In this document: positions 45,665-57,045 of the stretch, in pieces | How the letters are laid out: each line of letters starts with the position of its first letter | Position numbering within the stretch: position 1 is the first letter of the stretch | Assembly: GCA_947568835.1 (NCBI GenBank) | Contig: OX387608.1 | Location: 18,758,535 to 18,822,534, forward strand | Length of the DNA stretch: 64,000 nt | Source of the DNA: Protonemura montana | Taxonomy: Eukaryota > Arthropoda > Insecta > Plecoptera > Nemouridae | Reading direction: 5' to 3' | Translations under genes and position numbers: made by a program | The notes under the pieces: generated by a model | The model's database searches: none | What the model was told of the DNA's origin: nothing | The model's input: only the letters and a program-made list of their open reading frames with translations

Positions 45665-46905
45665 CTCGATGATTTCCCAAGGACCAGTGTATACAACTCG
45701 CCAAACAGTTCTGTGGTCACCTATCCAATACCTTACCTAGCCAGTGTTGTTTAACATTCATCCATCCAACCTCTCTCCCGATAACAGAACTGGTCATGTG
45801 TATGATGGTCACCCATCCAATACCTGACTCAGCGCAGTGTAGCTTAACTTTCATCCCTCTTACCTCTCTTCTGAACAGAACTAGTCATTTGTGTGGCAGT
45901 CACCCATCCAATACCTGACTCAGCACAGTGTTGCTTAACTTGCATCACTCCAACCTCTCTCCCAAAAAAAACTGTTCATGTGTATGATGTTCACCCATCC
46001 AATACCCGACTCTGGGCAGTGTTGCTTAACTTTCACCCTCCAACCTTTCTTCCGAACAGAACTGGTAACGTGTATGATGGTCATCCATCCAATACCTGAC
46101 CCAGCGCAGTGTTGCTTAACTTTCATCCCTCCAACCTCTCTCCCTAACAGAACTGGTCATTTGTGTGATGGTCACCCATCCAATACCTGACCAATACCTG
46201 ACTCAGCGCAGTGTTGCTTTACTTTCATCCCTCCAACCTCTCTCCCGTACAGAACTGGTCTGGCGGTTACCCATTCAATACTTGACCCAGCGTATTGTTT
46301 CTTAACTTGCATCCCTCCAACCTCTCTCCCGAACAGAACTGGTCATGTGTTTGATAGTCACCCATCCAATACCTGACCCAGCGTAGTGCTGCTTAACTTT
46401 CACCCTCCAACCTCTCTCCCGAACAGAACTAGTTATGTGTATAATGGTTATCCATCCAATACCTGACTCAGAACAGTGTTGCTTTACTTTCATCCCTCCA
46501 ACCTCTCTCTCGTACAGAACTGGTCTGGCGGTTACCCATCCAATACCTGACCCAGCGTAGTGTTGCTCAACTTGCATCCCTCCAACCTCTCTCCTGAACA
46601 GAACTGGCCGTGTGTTCGATGGTCACCCATGCTATGCCTGACCCCGCATAGTGTTCCTTAACTTTTATCCCTCCAATCTCTCTCACGAACAGAACTGGTC
46701 ATGTGAATTATGGTCACCCATCCAATACCTGACCCAGCGCAGTGCTGCTTAACTTTCACCCTTCAACCTCTCTCCCGAACAGAACTAGTTATGTGTATAA
46801 TGGTTTTCCATCCAATACCTGACCCAGAACAGTGTTGCTTAACTTTCATCCCTCCAACCTCTCTCCCAAATAGAACTAGTCGTGTGTATGATGGTCATAG
46901 TTGGG
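45665..46905 (-). repeat. 5S-rRNA-like tandem array A5 (largest)
   Basis: Head block cctcgatgatttcccaagga as in A1, then about 13 units of about 91 bp, more diverged than in A1. Some lack the catgtgta part (for example near 46250 and 46520). It runs into the GATC-rich block. Short ORFs across it are frame-cycling readings of the repeat. Confidence 0.88.
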
Positions 46906-46911
46906 GAAGAT

Positions 46912-47080
46912 CGTTTTGAAATCGATCTTTTAAAAAGATCAAGATCGTCGTCAAAAAACGATCGCGATCGAAGATCGAAGTTCGCGATCGTTTTTTTTTA
47001 CGATCAAATTCAAATTCGTTTCTATAAAAGATCAAGATCGTTTAAAAGATCGTTTTCGAAAAAAAATCATGTGATCAATA
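46912..47080. repeat. GATC-dense low-complexity block
   Basis: 13 GATC sites in about 165 bp, mostly as agatcg or cgatcg, separated by A or T runs (for example aaaaaacgatcgcgatcgaa). It is highly self-complementary. A 78-codon plus ORF across it is a by-product. Confidence 0.75.
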
Positions 47081-48496
47081 AAACCAATAAAAGTAAAACC
47101 GTTGAGTGTAGGTTCTAGGTAAAGAAACAACGTCAATGGTACAGTCTCTGCGTGAAAGATAGCCACCAAATGACTACTTTACCGACAAAAATGCAGATTT
47201 TCGGAACATCACGTTAAGTGGAGCCACTGTCGTATGCAATCGTAGGTTACTCGCTTTTTAATATCGTTACGTGTTTATCAATCGTTGAGGTAAACATTGA
47301 CGGAGATTATTTGAGCATGAAAAGTCTTGAAAGCGAGATGATGCACGCATATCGGCGTGTAATGGTGTTTCCTACGTTTAATCGCGAATGTTCTAAGTGT
47401 CAAACTATTTCAAACCTCGGGGAACTTGAAGTTACGTTGAAAACACCGATTGGGTCCCACTAAGATTTCATAATGTTTATATCGTTACCTACCGTTTATC
47501 GGAAAAAGTTTAGGATATATTGTTAAAATTCTCTGGCCATTCACTCTTACCTTCAAGTACCTTTTCAAATTTGAAGAGCTGGCGCTGTTAGCTGCAATTT
47601 CCTTATGCACCGGCATCCATAATAAAACTTTACTTTGAAAACCACCTCGAGATCGGAAACATTTCCCTCGTGGAGAAAAAAGAATTTCTTTAAATTTCCC
47701 CACGGCAGAGCATTGGTCTCCGTGGCCGCGAAATCGTGATTGACCACTTTGTCTCCGTCACCCGAATCAATCGAAATCATTTAATTAAAAAAAAATTAAA
47801 CATGGCTTGCTTCGACCAAGCGGGAGCAACGAGTGGGTGGAAATTCTCAGTGGTACAACCGTGCCACATTTGATGAAATTAAAAGTTAGTTAAGAGCACC
47901 TTATATACGAAAAATGTGAGAAATATTTTCTATGGTTGACATCGGTGATAGAGAAATGTTATGAAATTTCAGCAGATAACTCAACCTGCGAACTGTAACT
48001 TGTAACGTTAGGTCTATAGCTTGGCTAGCAGCGTATTCGTGGATTCTCTTGAATATCCATTGAACTCGGAGTACCATCGACTCGCTTATCGCGCTTCTAC
48101 CCTTTGTCGGTCAGCGCCGACAAAGCAACGCGACGGTATGGAACAAAGACAACTGCTGGGTATAGGGTGGATTTTTTCTAGTTACTGAATGAGAAATTGT
48201 AGCCAAAATAGAACGTTTAAGAAGAATTTTATGCTTGATAGGATATATTGCCGTTTAGGATTTTTGGCATAAACCCCCCCCCCCCCCCCCCCCCCATCCT
48301 ACGAACAAGGGCCCATTGGAAAGGTTTGCTGACAGCCTTTTGAGTCTTAGATCCGCCCCTGAGCGCACACACAGCTCATTCCGAATTAGTCAATCGCCAT
48401 TATCCAGCTAAAGCTCGATTCGAAAATGCAAACACATCTCTTACTGCTAATTGCTAATACCCGTGTTAGTATCTTTTCAAAATAAGCAACTGCTAG
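47081..48496. other. no recognised gene; contains a C homopolymer
   Basis: The ORFs at 47218-47463 (+) and 47780-47485 (-) are unrecognised. A run of 22 C lies at 48274-48295; such runs are often assembly weak points. Confidence 0.35.
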
Positions 48497-48915
48497 ACTC
48501 ACCCATCCAATACCCGACTCAGCGCAGTGTTGCTTAACTTGCATCCCTCCAACCTCTCTCCCGAATTGAACTTATCATGTGTATGATGGTCACCCATCCA
48601 ATACCTGACTCAGCGCAGTGTTGCTTTACTTTCATCCCTCTAACCTCTCTCCCGTACAGAACTGGTCTGGCGGTTACCCATCCAATACCTGACCCAGCGT
48701 AGTGTTGCTTAACTTGCATCCCTCCAACCTCTCTCCCAAACAAAACTGGTCATGTGTTTGAAAGTCACCCATCCAATACCTGACCCAGCGCAGTGCTGCT
48801 TAACTTTCACCCTCCAACCTCTCTCCCGAACAGAACTAGTTATGTGTATAATGGTTATCCATCCAATACCTGACCCAGAACAGTGTTGCTTAACTTTCAT
48901 CCCTCCAACCTACAT
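48497..48915 (-). repeat. 5S-rRNA-like tandem array A6
   Basis: About 4.5 units; the order of diverged units resembles part of A5 (ggtctggcggttacccatcc near 48663 and 46255/46521). This suggests A6 arose from A5 or vice versa. Confidence 0.88.
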
Positions 48916-48929
48916 GCAACTGTTCCCAT

Positions 48930-49280
48930 CGGGAAACCATATACTGCGCCTCTATATTCTCGTCCCCAACGTTACTAAACTGCGGCCCTACGGTCAGCTG
49001 ATCTAAAATAGCGAGATTCGCTGCATCGTTTTTTGCGCCTCCATTAACTGGGCCTCTGTTTTCTCGTCCCCTGATTCACTTTAATTTCTCAAGCTTTGCA
49101 AGGTTCATATACTGCGCCTCTGTTTTCTCGTCCCCTGATTGACAGTTATTTTTCAAACGTTGCAAGGTTCATATACTGCGCCTCTGTTTTCTCGTCCCCG
49201 GCATTCAACTACGTTTTCTCGTCCCCGACAAAATTCGCTTTTAAGCTCCGCCTCTTGCTCAGCTCATATACTGCGCCTCT
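48930..49280 (+). repeat. irregular repeat with ctgttttctcgtcccc
   Basis: catatactgcgcctctgttt followed by tctcgtcccc occurs about four times with 60-90 bp spacing. A 90-codon ORF across it is repeat-derived. Confidence 0.7.
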
Positions 49281-49798
49281 AGGGTTCCCAGACTACCCCT
49301 TGCCCGTGGCAACCCAACATACATCAATGTTGTGGGTGGAGGATCTAAGTGCTCACAGGGATCGGTAGACGTAAGATGGTTAATGATTGATTAGGGGGTT
49401 AAACGACCCACTGTTTTTGCCGGGCCATGTGACACTGATCAAATGGCATTAGTACATGATTGTATTAGCGGATTTGACATGAAATCTTTTACCCATTCCC
49501 TGTTGTCTTTAACGATAATATTAGGTTATTAATATTTAATATATGCAAGGTTTAAAATTGATATCAGTGGCGTAACTACCGGCGGGACGGTCAGGGCGAC
49601 CGCCCTCGGGCCGAGAGGCCCGGCGCGTGTCGTCCTCAGGCCGGCCGACGAGCTCGTACCGACGACACATTACAAATTTATTTCTTGTGTTTGCCAAAAA
49701 GTTGCATTTTAAGCAATCTCACTATCCCACTGAGGCTGTGGGACTAGCCTACTCCTGCCAATGGTAACATAGTTACAACGTTTTTACTGCCGCTGAGT
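49281..49798. other. no gene seen
   Basis: Contains cagtggcgtaactaccggcg at 49565, a start often seen on hAT-type non-autonomous elements, but no matching end was located. Confidence 0.3.
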
Positions 49799-49806
49799 GC
49801 GTAGGC

Positions 49807-51057
49807 CAGGGACCCGAACCGGAACCGGAACCGAAACCGGAACCCGAAAAAACCCGTATTTTCTTGGAACCGAAACCGGAACCAGAACCGTTATTATTAA
49901 TTTCCAAGAACCGGAACCGGAACCCTTATTAAATCATGGGTTCTTTTCGGTTCCTTAAAGGTTCCATAAAGGTTCCGAAGTTATATTGTGATTTCAGAAA
50001 TTCAGATTAAAATTATTTGCTTATTTTGTTTACAACTTTTTTGTTTTTAATTTTTCCACACGAAAAAAAAATGTTTCACTGGTTTGTTCCGAAAACATCC
50101 ATTGAATCATCTTGTATCCACGATTTTGTTTGGGGAAAACACAAGGCATTTTAAACAACTTATACGTCTTATGTATCTATAGCAACATTTTTAGGTACTA
50201 TAATATTTACATTTACAAAACAATTTTTCATCGTCTCTACCTTATACAATAAAAAATCTTTTACAGTATAAAAACATTTTTCAAGTAGAAAATTCTTGAG
50301 CACAATTTTGAATTTCTTGTCCTTTTTGATTTGAAGATCCGCCGGCAATGCCCTATAAAGCTCACCCGCATAGGTGGGCCCCCTTTTATAATTTTTAAAT
50401 GCTGGTTTATCCAGTTTATAGTTAATTTTATGTCTAGTGTTAAATAACCCTTTGTCTGTCCCCATCAGAGTGTAACCGTAAATCCATTTCTTTACATTTT
50501 TTACTTGAAAGCCTCAAACAAACTAACCCCTTGTCGTGCATGCTTTGTCTTATAGAGATGGACTAGCCTGCCTTTTTTACTCCGTACATACTCTGTAACT
50601 ACTACTACTACTCTTTAACTCTACTGGTGCTGAGAAATTGAATCAAACAAATTATTACGACTTCGTTACACCCTTATCTTTTATGCAACTGGCTTCGTGT
50701 GCTTTGAAACCCAACGTGAGGAAAAAGACCTGTCCCTGGCAGATGGAAAAACAAAACTAAGTGTCACTAAAAACCACTAAAACTTGAACCTGTACAACAG
50801 CAAAATTTTAAAAAATAACGCTTTATTTATTAAGTGGAACCGGAACCTTTTTAAACTTAAAGCCGGAATCAGAACCCTTATTTGAGAAAATTAGGAACCG
50901 GAACCGGAACCGGAACCCCTCTTCACAATATGGAACCGGAACCGAAACCGGAACCTTTAAAAACGTAAAACCGGAACCAGAACCAGAACCCTAATTTGAA
51001 AAAATTAGGAACCGGAACCGGAACCAGAACCTTTAATCATTTCGGTTCGGGTCCCTG
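49807..51057 (-). mobile_element. hAT-type non-autonomous element, copy 2
   Basis: Ends cagggacccgaacc / ggttcgggtccctg with a perfect 8-bp duplication gcgtaggc at 49799-49806 and 51058-51065. It is the reverse-orientation copy of 10664-12595 without the nested LINE. About 100 bp near 50905-51010 (aaccggaacc-rich) looks like a duplication of the terminal region, which explains the length difference. Confidence 0.92.
50169..50465 (-). pseudogene. LINE ORF2 C-terminal fragment captured in hAT copy 2
   Basis: 98 open codons. The part RGPTYAGELYRALPADLQ...FLLEKCFYTVKDFLL is the LINE 3' end. It matches 11941-12238 in hAT copy 1 and is more distant from the other LINEs here. Confidence 0.78.
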
Positions 51058-51142
51058 GCGTAGGCTACACATTCTACGCTACTGCCAAACTCTTCATCGG
51101 TGCATTTGACCGAATTTGCGTTATTTCTGCGGGTATGGGTAG

Positions 51143-54100
51143 TAGTCTAGGAATATCGACGGCAAAAAGGGGCGTGTCCGTATTCGGTGTTATATAAAGC
51201 TGAAATTTTGATATTATGTGCATAACACCATGACACAACTATTGTCACAAACCCGGACAAAAAATTTTCATCGGAAGACATTCAAAAAAATTATCAAAGT
51301 CAAAATTTCTTAAAAAATGAAAATTACTTAAAAGTTTAATAAGCATGTCATTTTTGAATTTATAAACGTCTAGTTTCCGCAGAAGCCTAGGCATTAATAC
51401 GTTATATCGATACCGTTTTTAAAAAACATCAAAAAGTTTTTACTAACCTATGACATGAGCCAAAAAGTAGCTAAAAAAACGCAAAAAAAATATATATACA
51501 ACTTTTCACTTAATTGCTCGGGACTAAATATTGGCCGAATGTTATAAAACGAGTTTGTAAAGATAGCTCAATTCATTGTCTACAAGACTGCAGATCTAAC
51601 TTTTTGAACACGTCAAGTTCACAACTGAGATTTTTGCTTTTCCCTACGAGAGGTAACTCTTGGCGCGCTGCCAAGCGCCGATAAGCCGTGCGGCTGGCTG
51701 GTAAATAGCATGCGTAGTTTGCTTTGAATGGCATACTAGCGTTGAGTGCGCAGGCTCATTGATACTACGTTAGGTCCGCACTTGATTTCATATTATTTAC
51801 CTAAAATTGGAGGCTTTTTGTTTTTTGTCTGTAAATTTGGTCTGTTTCTTGATTTTTACATAAAAAAAAAGTTATATATTCGTTTATATCAACCATACCT
51901 TACTCTGTTTTAACCACGTGCAGAGGTTTGAGGATCTACAGAATCCGAGATAATGATTTTCAATAAGACTGCGAACAGATTTGTCGAGGTATATCCACTT
52001 GACATGGGTTTCGATGGCTGGCAGGGTTAGTTTGCTGGCTTGCTAGTTAGTTTCCTACTCACTTTCAAAGCAGGACGACGAATATTATTGATAATTTCTG
52101 AAAATTCTCCCAAATATATGGAATGCAAATGGCATGAAGATAAATAACATGCGCGTAAACTCACTTGTTTACTCACTAATTCACTAGTTACTCAGCAATG
52201 ATTTTGTTTATTTGTGCAAGTGAAAAGATCGCCTACAAAACGGAATAACTAGCAATACGTATGGGTATGTAGTAATGCATGCTTCCTCATACTAGATCCA
52301 TGTTAACATGACAGTTAATTTTATTCACTATTTTCACTTAGCAGAGAAAACAGGAGATAGCTGCGAACCCTCCACTTGCAGAACAGAATCTAGAAAAATA
52401 ATTTCCACCACAGGTATTGGAAATTTTTTTCAGTTAGCGTTCCTAACCAGCGAGAATGTTCCTAATATAACAGAAAAGGGTCTAATAAGCAAAAGACAAT
52501 GATATTGCAAGAACAATAAATCAAGCAAGCAAGAAAGGGTATCAAATTTTTCCTTACAAATATCAAGGCAAGGAAGTTGCAGAGAGCAGTACACCAACAA
52601 AAAAAATATTGACATGGCAAAAAACGTAGGCTCGAGTCCCCTAACTTAAACAGAGGTGAAACACCACCCCCAAACAAACGGGTATTGCGTTCAACAATGC
52701 CAGAGTTTGACTGGAGCATATACCGTTTCATTATCCATCAATTAAGAGATACAAACAAGACAGGACGTAAAGTTTCTCTCGTTGACATGAATCCGGAGTC
52801 TCTTAGGGAAAATGTATTGAAAGCAACCAAAGAGAGAAATGACGAGGTAATTTTAAATCGAATGACATTCGGTTCCCTCTTTGAGGTAAACGCCAGCTAC
52901 CATGCAGATTGTTTGTCGAAATATCTGAGTGCTAACAGCATAGAGGCATGTAAAAAGGTCCAAACCGTCTCACAATACGATCGCGCTGCTGTCAACACAC
53001 AAGCGTTTATTTCGGATAAAATGAGGAGATGGAAAATTATACCAATTCCCAACGTTTGCGAAAAATACAGGGAATTCCTCATTGCTGAGGGTGTAGACAC
53101 TAAAGTGGCAAGTTCGTGTCACCTACAAGTATTTAATACACAATAAACTAATTAGCAACAGCAAAGACCAAACCATCTCATTCCACTATTGCACAGGAAA
53201 CCTCCCAGGCATCATGTGCTCAGATTTTCTTTCTATTGAGCTGTTATATCAGCAAAAACGGGATCAGTCGAGAAAAGCACCGGTGCACATCGGTTCATTC
53301 CTGTACACGAAATTGCATTGAAAATTGGGCTCCCAATAAGCATCGCTTTACCTGCAGCCCCATGCACTGTCCGGCTGTGACACTGTTTTAAACGTTTTTC
53401 GGAATCGGTAAAAAAAGGATCTGGCGTCAACTGAATAAAATGACCCGAGACGAGTTGTCACTTTTGGCCAATTTTTCAGACATTTTTGGAAAAGGTGAGC
53501 ACCGCTCGAAGTTTGGTGGTTAAATTGTACGATACAAACAAGAAATTCTGACAGTATAATTACTCGCTAAATGCGCTGCGTTTTAAGATAGCAGTGTCGC
53601 GACCTATCTCAATTGCCAAAATACTCCCGAGCGAAGGGGCATTTCATCAGCACCTTCGACGAGCTGCATGGCAATGTAGCACTTAGGTAAACTCGCACGT
53701 GCAATTTCCAAAAATGTGGCTTAAGTTTGCCAAAGTAATATTCAAAGCTATCAGAGGTTTTTGAACTAGAATTTAAATGTCGTCTCTATTTTTCTTCTTC
53801 TTATTATTTTTTTTATTATTTGTGGTGATAGGTCCCGAAGACAGTGGCTGGTGTCAGAGCCTGGGCAGAAAGTTTGTCTTACCTGTATATTTCGAGGGTC
53901 TAACAGCCATGGAAACGTTGCAAAATTTCAGTCAAGTCCAAGAAATCCTGCAGCATAAACCCCACTTGCACGTGCAATAGCAATGGAATTGGATGCATCG
54001 ACGTATGCAGGTGTGATAGGGAATGCTACAATGCCTATAGTGACATGATCGACAATGCCGACGAAGAAACGCTTCAATGATGTACGCACGCATGGATGTA

Positions 54101-54685
54101 TCAAGAGCGTTCCAAGCAATAGCATGCCGCACGGCTTATCGGCGCTTGGCAGCGCGCCAAGAGTTACCTCTCGTAGGGAAAAGCAAAAATCTCAGTTGTG
54201 AACTTGACGTGTTCAAAAAGTTAGATCTGCAGTCTTGTAGACAATGATTTGAGCTATCTTCACAAACTCGTTTTATAACATTTGGCCAATATTTAGTCCC
54301 GTGGCAGTAAGTGAAAAGTGGTATATATTTTTTTTGCGTTTTTTTAGCTACTTTTTGGCTCATATCATAGGTTAGAAAAAACTTTTTGATGTTTTTTAAA
54401 AACGGCATCGATATAACGTATTAATGCCTAGGCTTCTGCGGAAACTAGACGTTTATAAATTAAAAAATGACATACTTATTCAACTTTTAAGAAATTTTCA
54501 TTTTTTAAGAAATTTTGACTTTGGAAATTTTTTTGAATGTCTTCCGATGAAAATTTTTTGTCCGGGTTTGTGACAATAGTTGTGTCATGGTGTTATGCAC
54601 ATAATATCAAAATTTCAGCTTTATATAACACCGAATATCCTAACTTTTCTATTTGAAGAGATAGCCGCTCGATATTCCTAGACTA
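51143..54685 (+). mobile_element. TAG-target TIR element, copy 2 (3.5 kb)
   Basis: Same element as 32949-37216, interior in the same orientation. TAG lies on both sides (51140-51142 and 54686-54688) and the flanks are unrelated to copy 1, so it is a separate insertion. TIRs are about 51143-51713 and 54122-54685; the right one lacks about 15 bp near its inner end. The outer left end here is the ggcaaaaaggggcgtgtccg type and the right is the gcggctatctcttcaaatag type, the reverse of copy 1. No LINE is inserted. Confidence 0.9.
52685..53146 (+). CDS. conserved ORF of the TAG element (copy 2), function unknown
   Basis: 153 codons, nearly identical to 34498-34917 (C/F and Y/F changes) and extended to KVASSCHLQVFNTQ because the stop after GVDT is absent. 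It contains the YHADCLSKYL block. Which ATG is used (MRSTMPEF or MPEF) cannot be told. It is the longer version, so perhaps the more original one. Confidence 0.5.
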   Translation: MRSTMPEFDWSIYRFIIHQLRDTNKTGRKVSLVDMNPESLRENVLKATKERNDEVILNRMTFGSLFEVNASYHADCLSKYLSANSIEACKKVQTVSQYDRAAVNTQAFISDKMRRWKIIPIPNVCEKYREFLIAEGVDTKVASSCHLQVFNTQ

Positions 54686-54714
54686 TAGCTAATTTTTCTC
54701 AATCATGGGAAAAA

Positions 54715-54939
54715 ATGCTTTTAGGTGGCTTACGGCAGTCACCACGGGGCCATCGCGGGGCGCAAAAAAGGCGTAGTAAATGTGACAATAACAAGACAGT
54801 GAAGAAAATTCCTAAAATCAGTAGTTTTTTCGTGCCTACTGCTTCAAGTTTTCCGGTATGCAGCGATAGTTTGGCCGTGATAAAAGAAAGTCCCAATAAC
54901 ACTGGAAATTTGCCTGACGTGCACTTCCAGAAAATGTGA
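54715..54939 (+). CDS. short ORF resembling the start of a hAT/ZMYM-type protein
   Basis: 74 codons, basic, with KKIPKISSFFVP. A lysine-rich segment followed by ISSFF is common near the start of hAT/ZMYM-like transposase-derived proteins. There is no zinc finger or catalytic part downstream. Weak. Confidence 0.2.
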   Translation: MLLGGLRQSPRGHRGAQKRRSKCDNNKTVKKIPKISSFFVPTASSFPVCSDSLAVIKESPNNTGNLPDVHFQKM

Positions 54940-55024
54940 TAAGAAAGAATATATTAGATTATACTTTTATAATGCGGGTGTATATAATAATAATCCCAGT
55001 TAAAGTTATTCTCAATCAAATTTA

Positions 55025-57045
55025 GCGCAAGGTATCTTGTTCGATTTCCTCCCATATAAGGTATAGTAAGCAGTCCTTTGGTTCTTAAATCTATCATACT
55101 TTCTCAATCTGTGGTCACTTCGATGTGAATATCACTGAAAATTGAGTTTGATATCGCTATTTTTTAGCTGTCTCAGAACATGTGTGAGAATGAAATATTT
55201 GCGTTCTCGTCATGTGGGGAAAGCCCAAATTTCCCGACACGATGAAAGAATGAATAATCCAACTGCTCGCAAACATTACCCGCAGTGGTTAATTTCTAAA
55301 AAAAAAAAAAGGTGGGTGGACGCTTGACGATCTTCTTTTGTGTGTGGGGTGGGGGGGGGGGGGGGGGGTAGCTCTTCTTGTTTTTTATAAGTAAATAGTG
55401 GAATCATTGGTTGATAGTTGTGGTTTATTGTCGGCAAAAATACTTTGTGTAACTAGGGTGTCACTTACCCGAAGAGGACGTATACATATTAGGATGAAAT
55501 CATTGGCCCTTATGGGTGAATTTTGCAAGACAGTGTTTCTGTCATTGGCGATTCCTATCCTGAATTTACTATATCTCAGCAAAAGTGACCTCTTCTTACA
55601 GTACATTTATGACCATCCCTACCCAAACTTTGGACTACAATTCTTGGGACGGCACTCTCAGTTACTGTTTAAAGCTAGTTCAAATTTCCACATCTCTCTA
55701 AGCCGCTAGCCTTTGAGTCGAGTGCCGAAAGCCGACAAAACAGCGAATGTATATGATACATACTAGGTATTCTGAATGTTGTTATTACAAAAAGGCACTA
55801 TGTGACCAGGAAAATGACAGAACAAGACTGAGGTAGTAACCAAAATTGCGATCCAAGGAACTGATATTGTAGTGACGGTGTCGATGTGCCCTTTGAGATT
55901 GTAAGGTTTCGCTTATCACAATAAAGAACGAAGCCAAGAGATAGGATGAAAACAATGATTTATTCAAAGAGATGTTAATCCGGCGGACCGGTGGTACATT
56001 CGGAGGACCGAAGTCAACTGCCTCTCCTTGGGGTCGCAGCCCTTTCGGATCGTCTCTGTCCCTACCTACCTGCCCCGGTGGAGGGACAGGTTACTAACCG
56101 CACAAAGTGGCGGGAACGTTACAAGATGCCCTAAGCGACGCCGGGCGTTAATCAAGAACTGCGTGAGATTACGTTTGCTTACATGGATTTTTTTATGCCA
56201 CTCATTCGCGCAATACGCAACTCAATTCACAGCAAATATCCATGTAGTTGTAATAATCCACCTTTCGCCATCCACTCAGAGTCCTCTAGAAGTCGATCAC
56301 TCTCACGCCTGACTCCACACATGTTGACAAATCTGACATCAACACCCAAATTGTAATTTCCCTTAACGTGACTCGTGCGTGCTTACCCGGCGACTTTGAA
56401 GATTTATATCGAGATGGATTTGAATATCGGATTCAAGTGCGTATCAAACCATGCATGACTTACTCCCACGAGCGCAACGGGCCAAACCTTTGCCCCGGTC
56501 AGGGAGCAAAGCTGACGAGGTTATTTTGCAAACGACACTAAATCCACTCAAAGATTGTGAAATTAGCGAATTTTTTTCATAAATCGCGCCAAGACTGTTC
56601 TGCACCTCAGGCGCATCCCTTTATTTAGACAGCTATTTGTCTTTTTTCTATCAGCAAATAAGATTTAATCCCGTCTTGGATTTTTCTCTTAGAAGCCAGC
56701 AGAAAAGCTTCGTTTTGACTCAGTTTAAGTCGGAAAAGACCCCGAAGGACGACATGGGTCTTGTCAACAAGGACATTATTCGTATGGGCACCAACGAAGT
56801 ACGGGTAATGTTTGCGAGCAGTTGCACTATTTTTTTTCCGTGTCGGGAAATTTGGGCTTTCTCCACATGACGAGAACGCAAATATTTCAGTCTCACACGT
56901 GTTCTAATAAAAAAAAAAATCAATAACAAATTCAATTATACACATCGATGTGGCTACAGGTTGAGTAAGGATGATAGATTTAGAGCATTGAGATCCAAGG
57001 GACTGCATATTATACTGTATAGGGGAGGAAATATATGGACAATTA
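55025..57045. mobile_element. 2-kb element or inverted duplication with 250-bp inverted repeats
   Basis: The left arm (about 55025-55300) and the reverse complement of the right arm (about 56800-57045) align over their length. Shared parts include aaatatttgcgttctcgtca, gcccaaatttcccgacacg and aactgctcgcaaacattacc; identity is roughly 80-85%. The interior has no recognised gene. It contains a G run at 55351-55368 and GC-rich DNA at 55980-56120. Precise ends and target duplications were not found. Confidence 0.6.

Noticed and set aside
52430..52731. Minus-strand ORFs in the TAG element (also 34243-34544)
   Set aside because: They are conserved only because the whole element is; they lie opposite the plus-strand ORFs and show no domain.
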